Source of the DNA: Desulfobacteraceae bacterium
GTDB lineage: Bacteria; Desulfobacterota; DSM-4660; Desulfatiglandales; HGW-15
Direction of reading: 5' to 3'
Length of the DNA: 9,967 nt
Assembly: GCA_003819975.1 (NCBI GenBank)
Contig: RPPU01000112.1
Coordinates: 1 to 9,967 of the forward strand
Positions 1 to 6,876 of this stretch are shown here, piece after piece; position 1 is the stretch's first letter, and the number at the start of each line of letters is the position of its first letter. A program made the translations under genes and the position numbers. The notes under the pieces are model-generated. The model had not been told where the DNA came from. It searched no databases and saw only the letters and a list, made by a program, of their open reading frames with translations.

Positions 1-1452
1 CAATTGGAGCAGGGCGCCGTTCAAAAAACGGAAGTGCTTTATGAACCGCTGATCGAACGCATCGAGCAAGTGCTTTCAGAGGAAACGGAGATCGGCAGCA
101 AACCGTTGGGGGAAATTTTAATTCGGAAGGGCGCCGTCACCTCCGAAGATGTGCAAGGCGGTTTGGCCAAGCAAAAGGAAGATCCCGAGAAAAAGATCGG
201 CGAGATCCTGATTGAAGAGAAGAAAGCCGAACCCAAAGAAGTGCTGTCCGCCCTGCGCGATCAGAAGAAATTCAGCCACGGCAATATCGATCTGCATGTC
301 AAAGTCGACACCAAAAAATTGGACAATTTGGTGGATCTGACCGGCGAACTCGTGATCAACCAGTCCATCCTGCGGCAAAATCAGTGGATTTTGGGCGTAA
401 AAGATCAAAAGCTTTATCACACCCTGAATCAGCTCAATCAGATCACTTCCAGCCTGCAACGCACGGCCATGTCCTTGCGCATGGTGCCGATCCGCAGTAC
501 TTTTCAAAAAATGGTACGGCTGGTGCGGGACCTGGCCAAAAATTCGGGCAAAGAGGTCGCCTTGGAAATGATCGGCGAGGAGACCGAGATCGATCGCAAT
601 GTGGTGGAAGAATTGTATGAACCCATGGTGCATATGATCCGCAATGCCGTGGATCACGGCCTCGAACTTCCGGGCATACGGGAGCAGAACGGCAAGAACC
701 GCAAAGGCACTGTTTCTCTGCAGGCTTATCACCGCGGCGGGAACATTGTGATCGAGATCGAAGACGACGGCCGCGGTCTGAACAAGGAGAAAATCGTCTC
801 CAAGGCCAAGGAAAAGAATTTGATCCACGATGAAAGCAAAATGTCGGAAGCGGAGATTTACAATCTGATCTTTGCGCCGGGCTTTTCTACGGCTGAAAAA
901 GTGACCGATGTCTCCGGCCGCGGTGTGGGCATGGATGTGGTCAAGAAAGCGATCGAGAAATTGCGCGGGCGGGTGGAGATCAACTCCCGGCCCGGGCAAG
1001 GTTCCAAATTCATCATCAGCTTGCCGTTGACCTTGGCGATTATCGAGGGCATGCTGGTGCGGGTCGGCCGGGAACGCTATATCATACCGGCCCTGATGAT
1101 TCTGGAATCTTTTCGTCCGGAAAAGAAACAATATACCACGGTTGAAGGCAAGGCGGAGCTGATCCTCTCGCGCGGCAAACTGATCCCGCTGGTGCGGTTG
1201 GACCGGATTTTCGGCGTCCCAAGCGACTCGGCGGAGCCGTGGGACGGTTTGGTGGTTTCGGTCGAATACGACGGCGAGCAGCGTTGCCTGTTGCTGGACG
1301 AACTGCTCGGCAAGGAAGAAGTTGTCATCAAGAGCCTGGGCGAAGGCATGAAAGAGATCAAGGGCATTGCCGGCGGGGCGATCATGGGTGACGGCAAGGT
1401 GGGTTTGATTTTGGATATATCCGGCATTTTCGAGATCGCCGCCCAGCATTAG
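1..1452 (+). CDS. cheA: Chemotaxis histidine kinase CheA, 5'-truncated by window edge
   Basis: CheA is the cytoplasmic kinase of the receptor-CheW-CheA array; it autophosphorylates and passes phosphate to CheY and CheB. The frame is open to base 1, so the real start, the His-bearing P1 domain and most of P2 lie upstream; the TTG at nt 4 is not taken as the start. Numbering from nt 4, two 24-residue repeats of the GspE/MshE N-terminal type sit at 34-57 and 64-87. Next come the P3 dimerisation helices (about 94-160), then the P4 ATPase with N box HMIRNAVDHGLE (210-221), G1 DDGRGL (254-259), F box around 290-296, and G2 GRGVGMD (305-311). The CheW-like P5 domain fills about 347-480. All ATP-binding motifs look intact, so the kinase should be active. 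The gene ends in TAG, 217 nt before cheD. Confidence 0.97.
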   Translation, partial: QLEQGAVQKTEVLYEPLIERIEQVLSEETEIGSKPLGEILIRKGAVTSEDVQGGLAKQKEDPEKKIGEILIEEKKAEPKEVLSALRDQKKFSHGNIDLHVKVDTKKLDNLVDLTGELVINQSILRQNQWILGVKDQKLYHTLNQLNQITSSLQRTAMSLRMVPIRSTFQKMVRLVRDLAKNSGKEVALEMIGEETEIDRNVVEELYEPMVHMIRNAVDHGLELPGIREQNGKNRKGTVSLQAYHRGGNIVIEIEDDGRGLNKEKIVSKAKEKNLIHDESKMSEAEIYNLIFAPGFSTAEKVTDVSGRGVGMDVVKKAIEKLRGRVEINSRPGQGSKFIISLPLTLAIIEGMLVRVGRERYIIPALMILESFRPEKKQYTTVEGKAELILSRGKLIPLVRLDRIFGVPSDSAEPWDGLVVSVEYDGEQRCLLLDELLGKEEVVIKSLGEGMKEIKGIAGGAIMGDGKVGLILDISGIFEIAAQH

Positions 1453-1455
1453 CCG

Positions 1456-1467
1456 GCGCGATCGCGC
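1456..1467. other. 12-bp perfect palindrome after cheA
   Basis: GCGCGATCGCGC is its own reverse complement and begins 4 nt after the cheA stop. It contains the octamer GCGATCGC. A run of six A follows on the + strand, so it lacks the T tract expected of a + strand terminator, and with a 4-nt loop the stem is only 4 bp. Function unknown; it may be chance in GC-rich DNA. Confidence 0.4.
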
Positions 1468-1505
1468 AAAAAACGGAATAGGCGTGAACAGGTTAGAAAA
1501 TATTT

Positions 1506-1564
1506 ACCACAAAGTCGCAAAGGCGCCAAGATCTTTTATTTTTTTGACTTTTTGACTTCGTGGT
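1506..1564. repeat. Interrupted inverted repeat built from 8-nt units
   Basis: ACCACAAAGTC (1506-1516) and GACTTCGTGGT (1554-1564) are inverted copies matching at 10 of 11 positions, separated by 37 nt. Both arms are built of octamers: CACAAAGT, CGCAAAGG, CGCCAAGA on the left (1508-1531), and an exact TTTTTGAC doublet (1541-1556) leading into the right arm. It looks like a dispersed intergenic repeat. I recall similar 'CACAAAGACACAAAG' spacer repeats in environmental genomes, but could not compare them here. It lies between the cheA end and the likely cheD promoter. Confidence 0.55.
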
Positions 1565-1573
1565 GAAAAACTC

Positions 1574-1602
1574 TTGACTCTTATGTTTAAGGCAAATTTA
1601 AC
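1574..1602 (+). promoter_or_regulatory. Candidate sigma-70 promoter for cheD operon
   Basis: TTGACT (1574-1579, 5 of 6 to the -35 consensus) is followed after 17 nt by TTTAAC (1597-1602, 4 of 6 to the -10 consensus). Initiation near 1609 would give a leader of about 60 nt. It would let cheD and the genes after it be transcribed separately from cheA across the 217-nt spacer. Confidence 0.4.
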
Positions 1603-1669
1603 TTTCAGGATACTAACGCGCCGTCCGAACGGACCAAACGGCATAAAACGATAAGAAAGGATTTGGCAC

Positions 1670-2149
1670 GTGAATCTAGTCGTTGGCGTTTCCGATATGA
1701 AAGTGAGCAATGAAGCCGAATCGATTTTGGTGACCTATTCTTTAGGTTCCTGCATCGGCATTACCATTTACGATCCGGCGGTTCATGTCGGTGGATTGCT
1801 TCATTTTATGCTGCCCGATTCCACCCTGAACCCGGCCAAGGCCCAGGAAAATCCCTCCATGTTTGCCGATACCGGTATTCCGCTTTTGTTCAAGGCCGCG
1901 TATGCTTTGGGCGCCAAAAAACAACGCATGCGCGTCTTGGTGGTGGGCGGCTCCCAGGTTCTGGATCAGCAGGGATTTTTCAATATCGGCAAACGCAACC
2001 ATATGGCGGTCCGAAAAATATTCTGGAAAAATAATGTCATGGTTAATTTCGAAGATGTGGGCGGCAATGTGAACCGCACCATTAAATTGGCGGTGAAAAA
2101 CGGCCAGACCTGGATGAAGGTTTCCGGCCAAGGAGAAATCGAAATATGA
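1670..2149 (+). CDS. cheD: Chemoreceptor glutamine deamidase CheD
   Basis: CheD deamidates specific glutamines on methyl-accepting chemotaxis proteins, tuning their signalling; in CheC-containing systems it also binds CheC. The 159-residue length is normal. The signature TYSLGSC...GGLLHFMLP is present, with catalytic triad candidates Thr22, Cys28 and His45, one position off the known Thermotoga residues (21, 27, 44). The C-terminal GGNVNRTIKLAVKNG block is also typical of CheD. The start is GTG, preceded by AAGAAAGG (1653-1660) at 9 nt. The gene heads a tight group with the HDOD gene, overlapping it by 4 nt. Its usual partner CheC is not in the window; a CheX-like protein is encoded three genes on. 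Confidence 0.95.
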   Translation: MNLVVGVSDMKVSNEAESILVTYSLGSCIGITIYDPAVHVGGLLHFMLPDSTLNPAKAQENPSMFADTGIPLLFKAAYALGAKKQRMRVLVVGGSQVLDQQGFFNIGKRNHMAVRKIFWKNNVMVNFEDVGGNVNRTIKLAVKNGQTWMKVSGQGEIEI

Positions 2150-2997
2150 TGGACATCGAGAAAATCATCCAAGGAATCGACAAGCTAAAACCGGTACCCC
2201 AGGTGGCCAACAAAGTTTTGGCTTTGGCGCGGAACCCCAAGAGTTCCATGACCGATCTGGCGGAAGTAATCGTTTACGATCAAGCCTTGACCGCCAATCT
2301 GCTGCGGGTTTGCAATTCGGCTTATTTTTCATTGCCCGTCAAAGTCAACTCCATTCAGCAGGCCTTGATGTATCTGGGCATGGATCAACTGGTGAATCTG
2401 ATCGTCATGAACAGCGGATCCGAAGACATGAAGAGCAAGCAGGAAGGCTATGATTTGGGCGCGGGTGAACTCTGGAAATACTCGGTCTCTTCCGCCCTGA
2501 TTGCCCAGCAATTGGCCGAAAAAAAAGGAATCAAAAACACGCATATGATTTTTACGGCCGCGCTTTTGAAAGACATCGGCAAGGTGATCCTGAATCAATA
2601 TGCGGGCGAGCTGTTCGAGAAGATCAATTTGATTGTCTCCAAAAATCAAATGGGTTTCAGGGAAGCGGAGAAGGCCGTGATCGGCATCGATCATGCCGAA
2701 TTGGGGGGCTTAGTGGCCGCTAAGTGGCAGTTCAGCCAGGAGATGGTCGACATGATTCGGAATCATCATATGCCGGAAGATCCGGCTAAATATAATTTCG
2801 AGACCCAGATCGTGTACCTGGCCGATACCATCTGCATGATGATGGGTATCGGGGTCGGTTCCGACGGTTTGGCCTATCATTTTCACAAGGAGATTTTCAA
2901 GAAGCAAGGATTCACGGACCGGGATATCCAGGAAATTATCGCCAATTTCGGCGATAAATACCGTGAAGTCGAGGAGTTGATCAACCTGGCCAAATAA
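2146..2997 (+). CDS. HDOD-domain signalling protein
   Basis: HDOD proteins are non-enzymatic relatives of HD phosphohydrolases, often found with chemotaxis, flagellar or c-di-GMP genes; their partners are mostly unknown. The domain spans about residues 8-205, starting with the typical LKPVPQVANKVLALARNP (14-31) and VYDQALTANLLRVCNSAYF (43-61). At the former metal site the sequence reads LLKDIGK (140-146): Lys stands where HD enzymes have His, so no hydrolase activity is expected. IDHAELGGLVAAKW (181-194) and RNHH (205-208) are the usual later motifs. Residues 210-283 are a helical tail that keeps LADTIC (225-230). The first ATG (2146) overlaps the cheD stop and has AGGAG (2131-2135) 10 nt upstream; the adjacent ATG at 2149 is also possible. 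It may be an adaptor linking the chemotaxis proteins to another pathway (inference). Confidence 0.9.
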   Translation: MMDIEKIIQGIDKLKPVPQVANKVLALARNPKSSMTDLAEVIVYDQALTANLLRVCNSAYFSLPVKVNSIQQALMYLGMDQLVNLIVMNSGSEDMKSKQEGYDLGAGELWKYSVSSALIAQQLAEKKGIKNTHMIFTAALLKDIGKVILNQYAGELFEKINLIVSKNQMGFREAEKAVIGIDHAELGGLVAAKWQFSQEMVDMIRNHHMPEDPAKYNFETQIVYLADTICMMMGIGVGSDGLAYHFHKEIFKKQGFTDRDIQEIIANFGDKYREVEELINLAK

Positions 2998-3118
2998 ACC
3001 GTTCCGGACGGCCGGGAATCGGATAAATGGATTCAGCGTAGCGGTTATCTTTCCGCCGAAATGATTTCAGGGATGCAGACGCTTTCGGCGCAACCAATGA
3101 CTCCAGGAGTAAAAGACA

Positions 3119-3547
3119 ATGGCTTACAATGTGCTGGTTGTGGATGATTCTCTTGCCATGCGGGCGGTGATCAAGAAGACCGTCAAGGCTTCCGGTTTTA
3201 AGGTGGGCCAGTTTTTCGACGCCTTGAACGGCAAGGAGGCGCTCGTTATTTTGAGGCAGGAATGGTTGGACCTGGTCCTGACGGATTATAACATGCCGGA
3301 CATGAACGGGCTGCAGCTTATTCAGGAAATGAAAAAGGACGAAATCCTCAAAGTCATCCCGGTGGTGATGGTCACGACCGAAGCCAGCCAGCAACGGGTG
3401 GAAGAATTCATGCGCAGCGGCGCCGCCGATTACATTAAAAAGCCTTTTACGCCCGAAGAGATCAAAAATAAATTAAACCGCATTATGGGAGAAAAAGAAG
3501 ATGAGCAAGGAAGCACTGATGAAAGCAGTGAAGGCCTCGATTTCTGA
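3119..3547 (+). CDS. cheY: Chemotaxis response regulator CheY
   Basis: Single-domain receiver of 142 residues. The acidic pair Asp9-Asp10, phosphoacceptor Asp56 (LVLTDYNMP), switch Thr86 (VMVTTEAS), Tyr105 and Lys108 (ADYIKKPF) are all present, so it should accept phosphate from CheA and, as CheY, bind the flagellar motor. Tyr105 matches the CheY position that reports activation. AGGAG (3105-3109) lies 9 nt before the ATG. A 121-nt spacer separates it from the HDOD gene; I see no terminator or strong promoter there. The receiver ends near residue 124, leaving a tail of about 18 mainly acidic and polar residues (EKEDEQGSTDESSEGLDF). Most of that tail is encoded in the 47-nt overlap with the next gene. 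A motor-unrelated CheY-like role cannot be excluded. Confidence 0.93.
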   Translation: MAYNVLVVDDSLAMRAVIKKTVKASGFKVGQFFDALNGKEALVILRQEWLDLVLTDYNMPDMNGLQLIQEMKKDEILKVIPVVMVTTEASQQRVEEFMRSGAADYIKKPFTPEEIKNKLNRIMGEKEDEQGSTDESSEGLDF

Positions 3548-3977
3548 AGTCCTGGAAAAGATGTTTTTCCTGCCCCTGGAATTCGCCGAAGAAAAAAGTC
3601 CGGCCGAGCTTTGGCCTTCCGGATCGGATGAAGGCCTGATCGCGACCGCCCTGGCTTTTCAAGGCCCGTTTTCGGGCCAGTATTGTTTTTTCATTCCAAA
3701 ACATTCCGCCCAGACGCTGACGGCCAGTTTCTTGGGCGAGGATAAAAAGCAAGTTACGCCGGAGCAGGTTGCGGAGACGGTGAAAGAAATCCTCAACATG
3801 ATCGCGGGAAATACGTTCGGCATTTTCGACGAGAAAGCGATTTTTAACCTCGGGATCCCGCAATTCGTCGATTTTAAAAAAGTGAAAAATCAAAAACCGG
3901 GCGAGGCCAGGCAAATTCTGGTCGTGGTGGACACCTTGGATCAGACCATGGCTTTTCAATTGATCCTGAATGCATGA
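3501..3977 (+). CDS. cheX: CheX-like CheY-P phosphatase
   Basis: 158-residue protein of the CheC/CheX/FliY phosphatase superfamily, which speeds dephosphorylation of CheY-P by inserting an acidic residue and an Asn into its active site. One catalytic helix is visible, EILNMIAGNTFG, giving Glu96, Asn99 and Gly103-Asn104. A single motif points to CheX rather than CheC, which carries two. The N-terminal helix ends in VLEKMFFLPLEF (18-29), which I associate with CheX-like proteins. The ATG at 3501 has GGGAG (3487-3491) at 9 nt, inside cheY; a second Met at residue 7 (3519) lacks such a site. The 47-nt overlap with cheY and the 6-nt gap to cheB suggest translational coupling. A different phosphatase target is possible. 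Confidence 0.82.
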   Translation: MSKEALMKAVKASISEVLEKMFFLPLEFAEEKSPAELWPSGSDEGLIATALAFQGPFSGQYCFFIPKHSAQTLTASFLGEDKKQVTPEQVAETVKEILNMIAGNTFGIFDEKAIFNLGIPQFVDFKKVKNQKPGEARQILVVVDTLDQTMAFQLILNA

Positions 3978-5033
<1,056 letters not shown>

Positions 5034-5053
5034 TAGAAGGAGAATACTGAAAA

Positions 5054-5088
5054 CAGAATCCAGAATCCAGAATTCAGAAGTCAGATTT
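5054..5088. repeat. Heptamer tandem array, five units
   Basis: Five consecutive 7-nt units: CAGAATC, CAGAATC, CAGAATT, CAGAAGT, CAGATTT. Every unit starts with CAGA. It resembles the array at 9931-9965 in period and core (CAGATTG there). Comparable heptameric short tandem repeats are known from spacers of other bacteria, for example the STRR sequences of cyanobacteria. Confidence 0.7.
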
Positions 5089-5306
5089 TCCAGCCGTTTT
5101 TTTGTCAACGAGTATCTTGAAATCGACAATACCTACAGTCTATCTACCTGATTCATCAACCCGGCAAATATTTCCTTCCTTGTGTGAGTTATCATTAGGT
5201 CATTCTTTCATTACGGTTTAATCACCAATCCTTTATTTGAACATATCTAATTGTTTTAATTGGTAAAAACATTAAAAATCAGCTATGCCGAACCATAAGG
5301 CCGCTC

Positions 5307-5322
5307 TGGCAACTCTTTTGCA
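5307..5322 (+). promoter_or_regulatory. Sigma-54 (-24/-12) promoter
   Basis: TGGCAACTCTTTTGCA matches the RpoN consensus (TGGCAC, a 5-nt spacer, TTGCA) at all but one defined position. The invariant GG (5308-5309) and GC (5320-5321) have the required 12-nt offset. Initiation near 5333 leaves a leader of about 41 nt with AGGAGG 7 nt before the ATG at 5374. Transcription would need RpoN and an AAA+ enhancer-binding protein; in many motile bacteria such a pair (FlrC, FleQ or FlgR type) controls flagellar genes. I could not identify an enhancer site upstream. Confidence 0.8.
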
Positions 5323-5373
5323 TAAAATAGGGTCACGGAATATTAATAAAGGTGGGAAAAAGGAGGGTATAAA

Positions 5374-5841
5374 ATGAAGGTATATGAAAATCTTGGTCCG
5401 GTCCTGCCGACAAGCCCAAAAAATACGCATAAAAACGGGGCTAAGGAAGATGAATTTCAGAAAATCATGGACCAGGTGCAAGCCGAGACCATGAAAAGCG
5501 TGGAAACTATGAATCCCGGCTCAATAGCGCCGCAATTGGATGTGCGGATTATGCAAGGCGTGCAACAAACCGGTTCATCCGCGCAAGCCAAAGAAATGGT
5601 GCTGAATGAGTTGCGGAACACTTTGGACCTGGTCGATTTTTATACCGAAAAATTGGGGAACACCTCCTTGCCCGTTACCGATCTGGATGCGTTGGTCGAG
5701 CATTTGGATGAGCGGCTAAAAAATCTGCAAAATATGGAGGCGGCCAAGGGTTTACCGGATAAATTGCAGCCGATCGTTAACGATGTGGTCGTGACCGTGG
5801 GGACCGAGATTGCCAAGTTCAGAAGGGGCGATTATTCATAG
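5374..5841 (+). CDS. Unrecognised 155-aa helical protein behind a sigma-54 promoter
   Basis: I do not recognise a named family. It has no signal peptide or membrane segment, so it is probably cytoplasmic. Residues 1-30 are polar and probably disordered. Residues 65-120 look helical and rich in Leu, Glu and Asn (ELRNTLDLVDFYTEKLG, then LDALVEHLDERLKNLQ). The end, VGTEIAKFRRGDYS, resembles C-termini (KF.RGDY) that I recall from hypothetical proteins near flagellar or chemotaxis genes of Desulfobacterota; this is memory, not a search. AGGAGG at 7 nt gives an excellent start. The gene stands alone, with its own sigma-54 promoter upstream and a simple inverted repeat at its stop codon. Position after a che cluster and RpoN control suggest a flagellar or chemotaxis accessory role, for example a chaperone-like helical protein (inference). 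No frameshift or truncation is visible. Confidence 0.85.
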   Translation: MKVYENLGPVLPTSPKNTHKNGAKEDEFQKIMDQVQAETMKSVETMNPGSIAPQLDVRIMQGVQQTGSSAQAKEMVLNELRNTLDLVDFYTEKLGNTSLPVTDLDALVEHLDERLKNLQNMEAAKGLPDKLQPIVNDVVVTVGTEIAKFRRGDYS

Positions 5842-5864
5842 AAAAAAAGAGCAACTTTTTTTCT
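5840..5864 (+). terminator. Hairpin with T tract at the stop of the 155-aa gene
   Basis: Two perfectly complementary 10-nt arms, AGAAAAAAAG (5840-5849) and CTTTTTTTCT (5855-5864), flank AGCAA. The stem is mostly A:T, so it is weak, but the right arm supplies the U-rich stretch, and the arm pair could also act in the reverse direction on convergent transcripts. A second small repeat, AAAAAG/CTTTTT, follows at 5894-5912. Confidence 0.55.
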
Positions 5865-5915
5865 GTTAGTATTATAAAAGTCAAATTGCGCTCAAAAAGA
5901 TTAAAACTTTTTAAC

Positions 5916-5959
5916 GAGTAAGGCGGTTCAGAAAGTCTTTTTTCAAACCCGACTTACTC
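5916..5959 (-). terminator. Inverted repeat between convergent genes
   Basis: Arms 5916-5926 (GAGTAAGGCGG) and 5949-5959 (CCGACTTACTC) pair at 10 of 11 positions around a 22-nt loop. Read on the minus strand it begins 22 nt past the stop of the 249-aa gene and is followed by a T-containing stretch (GTTAAAAAGTTTTAA). That makes it the likely terminator for that gene, though the loop is long. Confidence 0.45.
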
Positions 5960-5981
5960 ATAAGACACGATATATCGCGTT

Positions 5982-6731
5982 TTAATCACGAACTCGATAC
6001 TCTTGACGTAAATTGATAATAAGCAGAAATTTATGGGGCTGGTGCTTGATTTCAAGTTCAGCCCCGTTTGATTTTATAACCGCCAGAACCATGGCGAGCT
6101 GCAAGTCATGATCCGACAATTGCAGGGCGCCCTGTAAAGGAATATTTTGTTCCAATAAGGCCAGGAAGGAATGGGGAAGCTTTTTGCTCTCCATGGAGAT
6201 AATGACTTGCGGACCGGTCTGACCGGCCGTCACTTTCAAACCGAATTCCTTGATTTTTTGTTTTTCCAATTCTTCAAGAAAAAGCTGCAGCAACCAGCAT
6301 AAAGCCTGGGGCAGATGTTTAGGTAAGGCCGACAGGGGCGGCAGATTAGGGTCGATTTCGATTTTTTTATGCACCTGATGCTTGAAATAAAGGTCTGCAT
6401 TTAAAAAAGACAATTCCTGTTCCAAATAATTCCCTAAATTTAACTGATTGAGCCAGGAATCGTCCTGATCGGCGCGCAAGGCGGTTGCCCGGATCAGGCT
6501 ATTGATGTTTTCAAGCTCTTTTTCCATGCGCAGCAAACGCTCCTCAAAACGTTCCGGCAAGGCGCGTCCGGCAGGTTCATGGCCTTTTAGGGCATGAATC
6601 ACCATTTCCAAGTCAATACCCAGGTTTTGCAAAGGGCCGTTTAAGTTATGCACCAGGCCGTTCATCAGCTTACCGAGGCTTGCGGATTGATAAAGCTGAA
6701 TCATTTGATTCAAGGTCAATTCAATGCCCAC
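5982..6731 (-). CDS. Degenerate histidine-kinase-like protein (possible phosphotransferase)
   Basis: A 249-residue soluble protein with the plan of a minimal histidine kinase but worn catalytic motifs. Helix 1 (about 8-48) carries an H box, GLVHNLNGPLQNL (25-37): His28 is kept, but the acidic residue normally next to it is Asn29 and the Thr/Asn usual four residues on is Gly32. Helix 2 covers about 59-88, completing a dimerisation hairpin. The C-terminal part (about 135-240) follows the HATPase fold: LPQALCWLLQLFLEEL stands at the N box without its Asn, VIISMESKKLP at the DxG box without Asp, and LQLAMVLAVIKSNGAELEI at the late helix-strand. ATP binding is therefore doubtful. Such an architecture recalls the phosphotransferases Spo0B and ChpT; a plain pseudokinase is the alternative. 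The start is GTG with GGAGG (6743-6739) at 7 nt; the frame is intact and no sensor or membrane domain is present. Confidence 0.85.
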   Translation of the reverse strand: MGIELTLNQMIQLYQSASLGKLMNGLVHNLNGPLQNLGIDLEMVIHALKGHEPAGRALPERFEERLLRMEKELENINSLIRATALRADQDDSWLNQLNLGNYLEQELSFLNADLYFKHQVHKKIEIDPNLPPLSALPKHLPQALCWLLQLFLEELEKQKIKEFGLKVTAGQTGPQVIISMESKKLPHSFLALLEQNIPLQGALQLSDHDLQLAMVLAVIKSNGAELEIKHQPHKFLLIINLRQEYRVRD

Positions 6732-6758
6732 GCCAGCACCTCCCGGATGAGTCTGTAA

Positions 6759-6786
6759 ATTGTAGTTTATGATTGAACTTTGGTAA
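6759..6786 (-). promoter_or_regulatory. Candidate sigma-70 promoter of the kinase-like gene
   Basis: On the minus strand TTACCA (6786-6781, 4 of 6) and TACAAT (6764-6759, 5 of 6) lie 16 nt apart. Initiation near 6752 would leave a leader of about 20 nt containing the GGAGG ribosome site. Confidence 0.4.
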
Positions 6787-6876
6787 GACGGACTTATTGT
6801 AACACAGGCTTTTAAGCTAATGAAAGGTTTTATTGATTCTGAGATTCATAAATCCCGGAAATAAGAGGGGAATGGA

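Larger units (their letters stand above)
5034..5373. other. 340-nt spacer between cheB and the sigma-54 gene
   Basis: No convincing gene is present. The spacer opens with an orphan ribosome-site-like AGAAGGAG (5036-5043) that has no ATG, GTG or TTG at a proper distance, then runs into a heptamer array (5054-5088). About 210 nt of AT-rich DNA without recognisable structure follows, and the spacer ends with a -24/-12 promoter (5307-5322) and AGGAGG (5361-5366) for the next gene. No clear terminator follows cheB. Confidence 0.6.

Noticed and set aside
4..6. TTG at nt 4 as start of CheA
   Set aside because: The frame is open to base 1 and the P1 domain is missing, so the gene must begin outside the window.
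118..1449. 443-codon open frame on the minus strand opposite cheA
   Set aside because: It mirrors cheA codon bias, has a His/Gln/Phe-rich product with no recognisable motif, and the opposite strand encodes an unmistakable CheA.
1456..1467. Palindrome after cheA as a rho-independent terminator
   Set aside because: It lacks a T tract on the + strand and can form only a 4-bp stem with a 4-nt loop.
3028..3043. Possible second sigma-54 promoter before cheY
   Set aside because: GG (3029-3030) and GC (3041-3042) have the right offset, but the rest of both boxes (TGGATT, TAGCG) fits poorly.
5047..5151. 35-codon frame from CTG after the orphan AGAAGGAG
   Set aside because: CTG is a rare start, the frame is made partly of heptamer repeats, and a stretch this long without stops is easily due to chance.
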